Positions 43,389 through 53,616 of a stretch of 64,000 nucleotides of DNA are shown in pieces. Source of the DNA: Campanula takesimana (taxonomy: Eukaryota; Streptophyta; Magnoliopsida; Asterales; Campanulaceae); the NCBI GenBank assembly GCA_026119855.1, contig JAOWBW010000380.1, positions 1-64,000 on the forward strand, written 5' to 3'. The position numbers were made by a program, and so were the translations under genes. Under the pieces are notes generated by a model, which saw only the letters and a list, made by a program, of their open reading frames with translations, was not told the origin of the DNA and ran no database searches. Position 1 is the first letter of the stretch, and every line of letters starts with the position of its first letter.

Positions 43389-43960
43389 TGTTGAGGGTGA
43401 CTCTCAATTCGAGCTAAATTAGAATGGTCTTGCAATGAAGAAGGAAGACGCTGACAGCATAGGTGGGCGGCCGCACAAAGGGATATGGGCGACCGCACAC
43501 ATCGGCTTGTTCAACCACCAGAATCATTTCAGTTTGTTTGGGCGACCGCACAAGTGTTTTTGGGCGGCCGCACAGTGTGTCGGGATTGGGTTTCCTGATT
43601 CAAAAAGGAAACTGATTTTGGCCGGGTTTTGGACTCTTATTTCTTCTATGGTTGGGTCTATATTTCGTGTATAAATATAGGCAAGCCTTCAGACCTATTT
43701 GAGTGACTTTGTATAGATCCTTGAGAGAGATTGATAGAAAAGCTAGGGTATTCAAAAAGGTTTTCACCTTGTTCTCCTTGTACTCTTCTTGATATAGTGA
43801 ATTGATTCTCCGTCGCCCGTGGATGTAGCCAAGTTGGTGAACCACGTAAAATCTCTTGTGTTCATCTATTTTTCAATTTTGTTCCGTTCTTGCTATTTTG
43901 TTATTTTGTGCTTTCATCTTTATCAATCAAGCAATTGTGTTTGGCCTTAAAATCCTTACA
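43389..43960 (+). repeat. 5' LTR (572 bp)
   Basis: TGTTGAGGGTGACTC to AAATCCTTACA. Contains four GGGCGRCCGCACA words at about 43464-43575. A TATA-like GTGTATAAATATAGG lies at about 43668. Confidence 0.9.
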
Positions 43961-44011
43961 ATTGGTATCTAGAGCTCCGGTTTGTGGATCTTGTATTGCT
44001 TATTGGTAACG

Positions 44012-44716
44012 ATGGCAGGGAAGTACGAAATTGAGAAATTCGACCGCAAGGTCAATTTCGGTTTGTGGCAAGTGAAGATGCGAGCAATCTTGGTGGGTAA
44101 AAATTGTGTCAAGGCTTTGCTTGGGAAGGCAAGGAAACCGGCAAGCTTGACGGATGAACAATTTGATGATATGGACGAGAAAGCTTTATCTCTCTTACAC
44201 TTGAGTCTCAAAGATGAAGTGTTGAGGGAGGTTATGAGCGAAAAGACTGCTGCTGGGCTCTGGATTAGGCTTGAACAACTGTACATGACGAAGAGTATTA
44301 GTAATCGGTTGCTACTGATGAAGAAACTCGAAGAATGCAAACTCAAATCAGGTGAGTCTTTGGAAAGACATCTTGATGAGTTTGATGGTTTGGTCATGGA
44401 CTTGAAGAATGTCGATGTTGTGATTGATGATGAGCAATTGGCGGTCAAATTGCTATGTTCTCTACCACCCTCTGAGTATATGCACTTTAGAGAGACACTG
44501 TTGTATGGCAAGGAGGAGATCTCTTTGGAAGAGATCAAGAACGCTCTACTACAACGGGAAGTCATTGAGACGCACTTGACCTCAACAAGTGCTGAATCTC
44601 AAGGTGATGGGTTAGTAGCTAGAAGCGGCAGAAAGTCAAGGAAGGGTCAATCCGGTTCAAGTGAATGGCATAAGAATGTGATATGTCATGGTTGCAAGGA
44701 GAAGGGACACATTTAG
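44012..44716 (+). pseudogene. Copia gag with zinc knuckle, frameshifted at the knuckle
   Basis: Starts with ATG at 44012 (MAGKYEIEKFDRKVNFGLWQ), followed by the usual gag blocks LWIRLEQLYMTKSISNRLLL, LKSGESLERHLDEFDGLVMD and LLCSLPPSEYMHFRETLLYG (UBN2 type). It ends at CHGCKEKGHI, where a one-base insertion relative to the duplicate copy creates a stop inside the CCHC knuckle. Gag would form the particle and bind RNA. The part from 44619 on is duplicated at 45579. Confidence 0.9.
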
Positions 44717-45292
44717 AAGGTTTTGTCTAAACCAATAAGATACAACCGCGAAGACAAAGGGTGAAGCTGGAATGATGTTTGAAAACACGAGTGATGACAG
44801 TGACTATGATGCACTTACTGCTTGTGATCCGGGTACCGAAATTTGTGATAGTTAGATTTTGGATTCGAGTTGTTCTTATCATATTAGTCCCAATTGGGCA
44901 TGGTTTTGTTCATATAAAGCTGCCGATGGAGTAGTTTTGTTGGGGAATAATACTGCATGCAAGGTTGTTGGTATTGGGGCTATTAAGGTTAAGATGTTCG
45001 ATGGAGTAGTGCGGAAATTGCAGAATGTCAGGTATGTTCCTGAATTGAAGAAGAACCTGATTTCTCTAGGCACTTTGGATAGTCTTGGGTATAGTTCATC
45101 CATTGCGAATGGCGAGCTATTGGCTATTAAAGGTGACTTGGTGGCATTGAAGGGAAAGAAGGTGGGAACATTGTACAAGATTCTTGGGTCTACGGTTGTT
45201 GGTGATGTGTCTATTGCAATGGGGTCAATGGTTGAGGCGGAGGTTACTCAATCATGGGACATGACATTGGGTCACATTGGCTTGAATGGAAT
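44619..45292 (+). repeat. Internal duplication, copy 1 (gag end to GAG-pre-integrase)
   Basis: Starts CTAGAAGCGGCAGAAAGTC. The protease appears as ILDSSCSYHISPN (canonical Gly replaced by Ser), followed by VRYVPELKKNLISLGTLDSL and WDMTLGHIG. Contains a TAG just before ILDS, shared with copy 2. Confidence 0.9.
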
Positions 45293-45296
45293 TGAC

Positions 45297-45578
45297 TAAG
45301 GCAGAATTGCGTGCTCATGAAAGCCATGCGCATTGAGTGTGCATATGGGGCGCTGCGCATGGGAGTCATGCGCATCCCATATAGTCAAATTCATATGAGA
45401 CCTAAAATCCAATGCTTCAGCCCTAAACATTAAGCCTAGTCTATAAAGAGGACTTAGCTAAAAATTGAAGTTATAGAACTTCTTACATAGGGTCCTAAAG
45501 TCCTTAAAATAAACTTAGGTGATGGTATCAATCAATTCTAACATAAGTAGGAGGGTTAAGTAATAAGCATACCCAACA
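45297..45578 (-). repeat. LTR fragment of the 6185-7610 Copia family at the duplication junction
   Basis: Ends in ATACCCAACA at 45578, exactly like the LTR end at 7610. Shared words include TAAGCCTAGTCTATAA, AAAAATTGAAGTATA/TTAT and AAACTTAGGTGATGG in the same order as 7450-7550. Its left part is rich in ATGCGCAT words, like that family. Only this end of the LTR (about 280 bases) is present. Confidence 0.88.
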
Positions 45579-46248
45579 CTAGAAGTGGCAGAAAGTCGAG
45601 GAAGGGTCAATCCGGTTCAAGTGAAAAGTTTAAGAATGTGATATGTCATAGTTGCAAGGAGAAGGGACACATTAGAAAGTTTTGTCCAAACCAAGGGGAT
45701 ACAACCGCTAAGAAGGGTGAAACTGGAGTAGTGTTTGATAACACTAGTGATGACAGTGACTGTGATGCACTTACTGCTTGTGATTCGGGTACCGAAATTC
45801 GTGATAGTTAGATTTTGGATTCGGGTTGTTCTTATCATATTAGTCCTAACCGGGCATAGTTTTGTTCATATAAGTCTGCCGGTGAAGTAGTCTTGTTGGG
45901 GAATAATGTAGCATGCAAGTTTGTTGGTATTGGGGCTATTAAGGTTAAGATGTTTGATGGAGTAGTGCGGAAATTGCAGAATGTCAGGTATGTTCCTGAA
46001 CTGAAGAAGAACCTGATTTCTCTAGGCAATTTGGATAGCCTTAGGTATAGTTTATCCATTGCGAATGGAGAATTATCGGCTATTAAAGGTGACTTGGTGG
46101 TATTGAAGGGAAAGAAGGTGGGGACATTGTACAAGCTTCTTGGGTCTACGGTTGTTGGTAATGTGTCTATTGCAACGGGGTCAACGACTGAGGCAGAGGT
46201 TACTCAATCATGGGACATGACATTGGGTCACATTGGCTTGAATGGAAT
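45579..46248 (+). repeat. Internal duplication, copy 2
   Basis: Starts CTAGAAGTGGCAGAAAGTC and ends where copy 1 ends (CTTGAATGGAAT). Here the zinc knuckle CHSCKEKGHIRKFC is intact and the protease reads ILDSGCSYHISPN with the canonical Gly. Two TAG codons, one shared with copy 1, interrupt it. Confidence 0.9.
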
Positions 46249-46735
46249 GACAGAAAAGGCTTGGTATTTGTTGTCACAAGCATTGTTAGGTGCAGAATTT
46301 TGTGCGGAGGCAATTAGGATGACTGCTCACTTGGCTAATCGTACTCTAAATTCTGGTATTGGGATGAAGGCTCTGTTGGAGATGTGGTCAGGCTCTCTAG
46401 GAGAATACTCAAGATTGTATATCTGTGGGTGTCCCATGTATACTTGTGTGAACAACAAATTGGAACCAATGGCCAAAGGATGTTCCTTTATTGGCGATAT
46501 TACTGGAGTGAAGGGATTCCGATCATGGGATTCGGTGGCGTCTAAGTTCCTGACATGTAGAGATGTTGCTCTACTTCTCCGTGAGAAGAATTGTTCTGCA
46601 GAATGGATAGATAAACAGGTGGACTTAGTCGGAGATGATAAAGAGGTGGTGGAACTTGACTTAGATGTCAAAAGTGTGTCTGATGAAGCGACTCCAATTG
46701 ATGCTCCAGTTCAAGAGGAGGAGACCAACAAGTAG
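46249..46735 (+). pseudogene. Copia integrase C-terminal remnant
   Basis: The frame starting at 45893 runs through GAG-pre-integrase into LLGAEFCAEAIRMTAHLANR, the integrase region usually written as WAEAxxTAxYLxNR, then CGCPMYTCVNNKLEPMAKGC and FIGDITGVKGFRSWD. The DDE core between the pre-integrase and this part is missing, so a large internal deletion is present. Ends at TAG, 46733-46735. Confidence 0.82.
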
Positions 46736-47584
46736 GTGGAGACTACCATTGTGTTTGGTAGAGTTCAATATGGTTTGGAGGATATGGTGGCTTATGCATT
46801 GTCCACTGCGAAAACAGTAAGTATGCATAAATTAATTTCTTTCAATGAAGTTATATCGTGTGATAAATCTGCTATGTGGTCGGTCGTTGTGAAAGAAAAG
46901 ATGGTATCTCTTATTAAAAGTCAGATATTGGAATTTGTTAGATCACCACCAAAGAAGGTGTTAGTCAGTCACAAGTGGATTTACAAGTTCAAAAATGGTA
47001 CTCCAAGGTTTGGGGTAGACTACAATGATATTATTTCACCAGTTGTTAGACACTTATCTATTCACAAGTTGTTGAGCATTGTGGCAATGCGAGATCTAGT
47101 GCTTGAGGTGGAGATCTACATACGCTGGCCTGAAGGGTTTTTTGTCGAGGGTAAGGATCATGTTTGCCTGTTAGAGAGGTCCTTGTATGATTTGGAGCAG
47201 TCAACTCGACAGTGGCATAAAAGGTTCGACACTTTTATTGTTACCCATGGTTATGCTAGGAGTGAATATGATTGTTGTGTTTACTTGATGGTTTGTAGTG
47301 ATGGCACATTGATTTATCTTGTTTATGTTGATGGCACTCTTGTGGCTGCAATAGATATCAATGATGCTTACCAGGTGAAATGGTTATCTTCTTTAGATAG
47401 TCCCAAGTCTAAAGATGATGTGTCAGGGGTTCCGTATTCAAATGCTTGTGTGTGCATTGTGTGTGGCAAGAACAGTGATGGTTTTATTGGGTATGATATG
47501 ACTATAACAAAGGTTGTCATGTTGACAAAGTTAATAGCTAAGTTCAAGAAGTTCTTGGACTTGGTTGGTGTTATTAATCATTGA
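46736..47584 (+). pseudogene. Copia reverse transcriptase remnant with dead active site
   Basis: In frame with the preceding remnant after one TAG. Blocks: WSVVVKEKMVSLIKSQILEF, VSHKWIYKFKNG, ISPVVRHLSIHKLLSIVAMR, RSLYDLEQSTRQWHKRFDTF, SEYDCCVYL, and YVDGTLVAAI in place of the catalytic YVDDML-type block. After this the frame jumps to a short RNase H-like tail and stops at 47584. The middle and RNase H are shortened by deletions. Confidence 0.88.
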
Positions 47585-47667
47585 GTCCCGTAGGGGCGGG
47601 GCGTCGGAGATAGATATGTTCTCTTGGTGTATTAGCTTTTCAGGAATTGATCGTCAAGGTGGAGAAT

Positions 47668-48267
47668 TGTTGAGGGTGACTCTCAATTCGAGCTAAATTA
47701 GAATGGTCTTGCAACAAAGAAGGAAGACGCCGAAAGCATAGGTGGGCGGCCGCACAAAGGGATATGGGCGACCGCACACATCGGCTTGTTCAAGCACCAG
47801 AATCGTTGCAGTTTGTTTGGGCGACCGCACAAGTGTTTTTGGGCGGCCGCACAGTGAGTCGGGATTGGGTTTCCTGATTCAAAAAGGAAACTGATTTTGG
47901 CCGGGTTTTGGACTCCTATTTCTTCTAGGGTTGGGTCTATATTTCGTGTATAAATATAGGCAAGCCTCCAGACCTATTTGAGTGACTTTGTATAGATCCT
48001 TGAGAGAGATTGATAGAAAAGCTAGGGTATTCACTATTGTGAGAGATTGTGAGATTGTGTGAAAGGTTTTCACCTTGTTCTCCTTGTACTCTTCTTGATA
48101 TAGTGAATTGATTCTCTGTCGCCCGTGGATGTAGCCAAGTTGGTGAACCACGTAAAATCTCTTGTGTTCATCTATTTTTCAATTTTGTTCCGTTCTTGCT
48201 ATTTTGTTATTTTGTGCTTTCATCTTTATCAATCAAGCAATTGTGTTTGGGCCTTAAAATCCTTACA
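47668..48267 (+). repeat. 3' LTR (600 bp)
   Basis: Same ends as the 5' LTR and the same four GGGCGRCCGCACA words at about 47745-47855. It differs chiefly by an extra 28-base stretch near 48032-48060 (CTATTGTGAGAGATTGTGAG). Confidence 0.9.
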
Positions 48268-48944
48268 GAAATCGCAATAAAAGATACAAAAATAACACAC
48301 GAACACAATCAAAGACAAAACACACAATTTTTCCGTGGTTCGGCTAAAGCTTATTCCACCCAACAATAAATATATTAAAGTTCTCGATATTACAAGAATG
48401 GAGACTTCCCTCTCTCTCAACACTCTTGAATATCCTCACTAACGCATACAAGCATACAATTTTTCTCTCTAAATTATATGCATATGCCGACTCTCTCTTG
48501 AGTTCTTATGAAAAACCTAACTAGTGATGCCTATTTGTATAGGGGAGGCACACCCACTAATCCCCTCTTCCTCATATTCTCCCCTAAGGGGAACCCCTCT
48601 TGGCACCACAAGGCACACAAAAAATTATAGCCCTCATACTTTTTTTATAGGCTACAAATAAACCCTTTCCTAGTAATATAAGGATTGTTACCCACTCCTT
48701 GCATTTGAAAACCATTATAAGGAATCAATAATTCTTCTACTAATCAAGCTAAGAAATAAATCCTCACCATGATTTTGACAATCCTAGAATTTGAGCCAAA
48801 ATCCCAACAAATCTTCCCTTGACTCAAATTCTACCACATCACTGTCATCTTCAACTTGCATCTTCCATGATCTCCATGTTCCACCCGTTCCATCTCACCG
48901 TCATCGGTCATCTTCAACACCACTCGTGTTTTCCTCACAACCAG
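48268..48944 (-). repeat. LTR-like and internal retroelement remnant
   Basis: On the minus strand, the stretch from 48944 leftward begins right after a primer site and contains GAGTCAAGGGAAGATT (polypurine-like, about 48812-48827), then TGTTGGGATTTTGGCTC, a Copia-LTR-like start. No protein is seen. The right part is the inner region of the TRIM-type element; the left part appears to belong to a different LTR. Confidence 0.5.
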
Positions 48945-49148
48945 GCTCTGATACCAGTTGTTGGGACCGCGACCACCCTCACCACTCCACATTAGTATGA
49001 TATTGTCCGCTTTGGGCCCAGCCTGCATGGATTTGTTTTTGGGTCTTCTCCCAAAATGCCTCATACTAATGGAGTGTGTGGACACCTTTATATACTAGAC
49101 AATTCTTCATTCAATTGCCGATGTGGGACTTGGGTTAACACCCCAACA
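48945..49148 (-). mobile_element. TRIM-family LTR with primer site
   Basis: Primer site GCTCTGATACCA (48945-48956), then a 190-bp LTR 48959-49148 bounded by TGTTGGGA and CCCCAACA. The sequence matches the TRIM LTRs at 60593-61094, including GTCCCACATCGG and TATATAAAGG on the minus strand. Confidence 0.85.
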
Positions 49149-49667
49149 CGGGTATGGTTTCCAAAACACATAATCGTAACTTATACACGGGTGCGGGTAC
49201 GGGTGGGACACGGTTATCGCGGGTACGGGTCCACGGGTCTGCCCCCTCCCTTTTTTATTATTTAAGTGTTAAATTTTTAACATATTTCGTTTTAAAATTT
49301 AACTATTTTTCTTTTTGATATCAACAAAAATTAACAAAATATGTTAAAATATATTTAAACTCAACAAAAATTAACATAATGCGTTTAGAAATCTAACATT
49401 TTTAACAGATTATGTTAAAAAATTAACAAATTATGTTAGAAAACTAAAACAATATGTTACAAAACTAACATACTTTGTACGGTTAGAATGGTTAACGGTT
49501 ACGATTACGGGTGCGGGTTCCTAAACCCTATAACCGTAACCGAACAACATTATTAATGGGTACAGCTAGAACGGTTAACGGGTTATCCATGGGTACGTTC
49601 CAGCGGTTTAAATGCGGGTACGAGTTGACGGGTTGTCACGAGTATAGTTCTGGGTTGGCCATGTCTA
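49149..49667. mobile_element. hAT-type element remnant (GGGTACGGGT-rich)
   Basis: Right end TTGGCCATGTCTA at 49667. Both ends are filled with GGGTACGGGT/GGGTGCGGGT and TAACCG words around an AT-rich core with repeated AACAAATTATGTTA-type words. The left TIR is missing next to the TRIM LTR, so no TSD can be scored. Confidence 0.65.
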
Positions 49668-49933
49668 GTTCAGGGTGATGCGCCTGCCACTTGAGAGCCT
49701 TTGACTTTGTAGAACTGTCATTTTAATACTTGTAAATTTTGAAAAATGACAAAAGATATTGTTTTTTAACATTTTGACCATTTTAACTTTTGATAAAATT
49801 TGTAATAGGATATCATTTCGAGCCCCTTTTATTTCAAATTTCGTAATAGTAAGTATAATTTTTTTCTCCTAGCAATCTTCACCCCTTCCCAATAATTCTT
49901 GACTTCCCCCTGCGTGTATGATTAGTGAAGAAT
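49668..49933. other. Short spacer before the Athila-like element
   Basis: AT-rich, no gene. Ends with the AGAAT pentamer (49929-49933) that is duplicated after the element. Confidence 0.6.
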
Positions 49934-51233
49934 TGATGTGGCGGATTATGTACCATTTATTTCCCTAGTATTGCCATGTATTTCATTTCATTTTAATATA
50001 TTTAGACTAGTTTTGATGTAATGGGGCAATATTTAATTATTTGAGTTTTATTGTAATCCGGGGGTAGAATAGTCGTTTTTAGTTATTTATTTTTCCGGAT
50101 GTAATTTTTGGTGAGCTTCAAAGTTATGTCTCGAGGATCAAGAATAGTCAAAGTCAAGGCAAAGTCAAAGTCAATCGGAGAGGAGGAGTATATGATCAAA
50201 CTGCAATTTCTAGAAGTTGAAGGACTGTTTTGAAATTCCTGAAAGTTGGAGGACTGAAATGAAATTATGAAGACTTCAGGGACTAAAACAAAAAGTGTGG
50301 ATGGCCTGTCACTCCGGAATGCGGCGGCTGAAGTGAAGTCAGTTGTTTTACTTATTTTCTTTTTATTTTATTATGATTGTTTTTTATTATTTTATTCTTT
50401 AGTCATTATTAGTTTTGGGGATATAATTAGATTAGGTGATTCCTTTTCACTGGAAAACAGTACGTACTCTTTTTTCTCTCGGGAGCTTTGTGTAACCCTT
50501 GCATGAAGAACTAACTACATTGCTTTGGATTGAAAGCTTGAACCTATTTTATTTCAATCGAGGTAAGTTTCTTATTCTTTTGTTTAATCTATTCATAATT
50601 TTGTTGTTCTGATTTTAGATTTATAACTAGGGTTTGTGGATTTGGCCAATTCACTAGTTCTTTTTATGAATCTATGCTAGATTACTCTGTTCTGTGCCAG
50701 AAATTAGGGTTTTCACCGTAGCATCTTCACGAATTGTGTATGTGCCATAGCAATTCGGGAAGTAGGCAAAATTAAGCGATTATCTAGTAACCTAGAAAGC
50801 GTTCTTGATCTTAGTCTCTTGAATTTAATCAATTAATCTTTAGACCTTTTCTGTGCCAGTTTAGGTTTAATTTTAATTAGAGTTTATAGTGAGTGTGCCA
50901 CTGCTATAAACTAAAAAGTAAGAAGAGACCGAGATTGAAATATATCTCGTGATCAAGTGAATAAGATTAACGGAGAAAAATAAGTACCAATGAAATTGAA
51001 ATAGAGGACGGGGATAGGGATCAATCTGAAGTGTTTTTAATCATTGTTTTAATCACATTTAGTTTAATTTCCCGTCTAGGAATTAATTACAATCAAATTC
51101 AACCCCTAATCTGGTTAAGTGACTAGTACGTAATTAATCACTGTTCTTCGTGGATCGACCCTGACTTACTCTAATTACATTATTAGTGGCCGAGTTTATG
51201 TCTAATTTAGTAGGCGTGCGACTAAGCCTACCA
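49934..51233 (+). repeat. 5' LTR of the Athila-like element (1300 bp)
   Basis: TGATGTGGCGG to AAGCCTACCA. No open reading frame. It is collinear with the 3' LTR apart from the MITE in the latter. Confidence 0.92.
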
Positions 51234-51235
51234 AA

Positions 51236-51256
51236 TTTTGGCGCCGTTGCCGGGGA
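51236..51256 (+). other. Athila-type primer binding site
   Basis: TTTTGGCGCCGTTGCCGGGG, the plant Athila/Tat primer site, placed two bases after the LTR end. Confidence 0.9.
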
Positions 51257-51471
51257 ACGGTGTTTATTTGTTTACGTTCTTATTTTATTTCTTGTTCTTG
51301 TTCTTTTTATTTTTCTTTTTATTTTTAGTTAATTTATTAATTTAGTTCTCTTGTTATTTCTTTTTATTTTCTGTTATTATTTTTTTATATATATTTTTTT
51401 TAGTGTGGTACCTTGTACTGTCTACACCCGTTCTACTGATAATTGCTTGTGAGTCTTGAACTAGAAAGCAG

Positions 51472-53616
51472 ATGGCAGCGCAGACATTGAGGCAGAAAAC
51501 TGCACCAAATTGGAGCGAGCAGCCTCATGCAGTCCAATTCCCTGCTCTACCTACTGGGGTCACATTCGAGTTAAAACCGGGTTTGTTGAGTCAGCTACCA
51601 TATTTCATGGGTATGCCCGGTGAGAACCCAAATCAACATATATCCCAGTTTGTGCAGATTTGTCAGAGTATGAAGCCAGCAGCACTTCCGATTGAGCATC
51701 TCCTCCTTAGAGCGTTTTCTTTCACTCTGAAAGATGATGCTAGTACATGGTATTACCATCTGCCGCCTAACAGCATTACCACATGGTAGCAGATGAAAGA
51801 GATGTTTCTTGATGAGTTCTTTCCTCCCGATCAAATCAATGTGATGAAGCGGGACATTAACAACATGGAGCAGAAGGTAGATGAGACTCTATACGAGTAT
51901 TATAACATGTTCCATAAGTTGTGCAGGAGTTTCCCGTATCATGGATTTGATGATGATCAGCTGATAATATATTTCTATGGAGGGTTGACAGTTATGGATA
52001 AACGGTTGGTGGATTCTTGTTGTGGGGGAAGTATACTCAACAAGACGACTGAGGAGGCTAATGAGATAATTGATGAGTTGGCTAAGAGAACTCGGACACA
52101 TGGCCAGAGATTGAGCTTCAGACAGGTCAGTGTTGCGAATTCTAGTAGTGGTGTGACAAATAAGCTTAAGACAGATGTTGAGGACCTTAAGGGGATGATG
52201 AGACAATTGTTGATGGGTCCACCACAGAGTCAGCAGTACCAGACTAATCAGTATAATCAGTACAGACCACCATATGGACAGCAGCAGCAGTATCAGAGTA
52301 ACCCTCCGAGACAGTCTACGGATGATCTGCTTCACTCTTTAGCGCAATCAGTAAGTATGATGAATGGTAATTTCCAACAGTATCAACAGATGACCGATGC
52401 GAGTATTGGTAATCTAGAGAGACAAATGGGGCAAATAGCTGATACGGTTGGGAGACTAGAGGCTAATGAGGTAACGAAGGTACAGTCTAGAACAGAACCG
52501 TACCCTAAGCAGAGTGCATGTGCCATGACTTTGCATAGTGGTAAAGAGATTGGGAAAGAAGTTGTACCGAAGGAGCCAGCGATTGAGGTTGAGCAGGTTG
52601 TGCCTGAAGAGAAGACCCCTGAGGAGGAGAAGAAAGCTACACCAGAGCCTACAGTTTTTTAGCCGGATGTTCCATTTCCTGAGGCCTTGAGAGAGCACTG
52701 CAAACCGGAGCCTGACAAGGCTATATATGACACTTTCAAGAGGCTTGAGGTAAACATCCCATTTTTAGACTTATTGCAGACTGTTCCGAGATATGCTAAA
52801 TTCTTGAAGGAGTTATGTACATTGAAGAGGGATCAGAAAGCGAGAAGTCAGAAAAAGGTGAAGATGAAAGAGCATATGTCTGCGGTCTATCATAAGAAGA
52901 TTCCTAAGAAGTGTAGTGATCCGGGTATGTTTGTTATTCATGTGTCTTTGGGTGATGATTCTGAGCATATGGCCATGCTTGACTTGGGTGCTTCTATCAA
53001 TGTCATGACTTATGCATTGTTTGAAAATCTCAAGATGGGACCCCTACAGGATACTAGGGTTGTGATTCAGTTGGCGGATAGATCCAATGCATACCCTAAG
53101 GGGAAGGTTGAGGATGTTTTAGTCCGAGTTGGTAAGTTTATATTTCCCGCTGATTTTTATGTTTTGGATATGGACACGGATCCTAAGGCTCCCATTTTGT
53201 TTGGGAGGCCATTTATGTCTACGGCTCATACTAAGTTAGATGTGTCGAATGGTTCATTAACTATGAAGTTTGATGGGGATTTAATGGAGTTCAATATTTT
53301 TGACTCTAAGAAAGACCCTAAGGATGTCCGTGGTTTGTGTTTTATGGATGTAGTAGAGCTAAAGGTAGATGATGTGTCCAAGGTTTGTAGTGGGATTGAT
53401 GATGTGAAGATTGGTTTGGAGATTCCGGCGGCAAAACATGGACCAAGAAAGGTGAAGAATCTTCCTGAACACCGAAAGCATGCATTTGGAGGTGATGAAG
53501 AATTGATGATGGCTAGTGGTCCGATGGAGAAGAATAGAGGTTTGAGCACGATGAACAAAAAGACAAAGGGATTTATGCAGACAATTCGAGCTCAAACGGG
53601 ATGGAGTGTGCACTAA
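51472..53616 (+). pseudogene. Athila-like gag-protease polyprotein with two TAG codons
   Basis: One continuous frame of 715 codons, broken only by TAG at 51787-51789 and 52660-52662. The gag part has YFMGMPGENPNQHISQFVQI, HLLLRAFSFTLKDDASTWYY and MFLDEFFPPDQINVMKRDIN (retrotransposon gag family), then a Gln-rich stretch and CAMTLHSGKEIG. The protease part has RYAKFLKELCTLKRD, the active-site-like MLDLGASINVM (D-L-G instead of the usual D-S/T-G, typical for Athila) and ILFGRPFMSTAHTKLDV. Translation would start at ATG 51472. Gag would package RNA, and the protease would mature it. No pol follows. Confidence 0.88.

Larger units (their letters stand above)
43389..48267 (+). mobile_element. Degenerate Copia element with both LTRs and an internal duplication
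   Basis: 5' LTR 43389-43960, primer site at 43963-43975 (TGGTATCTAGAGC), gag, protease, a duplicated block, remnants of integrase and RT, polypurine-like AAGGTGGAGAA and 3' LTR 47668-48267. The integrase core and RNase H are mostly deleted, and the RT active site is YVDG instead of YVDD, so it cannot move on its own. Flanking pentamers AGAAT and GAAAT do not match well, so a TSD is not confirmed. Confidence 0.9.

Noticed and set aside
43384..48272. Target duplication for the Copia element at 43389-48267
   Set aside because: Pentamers AGAAT and GAAAT match in only three positions, so it is not claimed.
51787..51789. Programmed readthrough of TAG in the Athila-like gag
   Set aside because: A second TAG lies in the same frame and the context is not distinctive; plain nonsense mutations are simpler.
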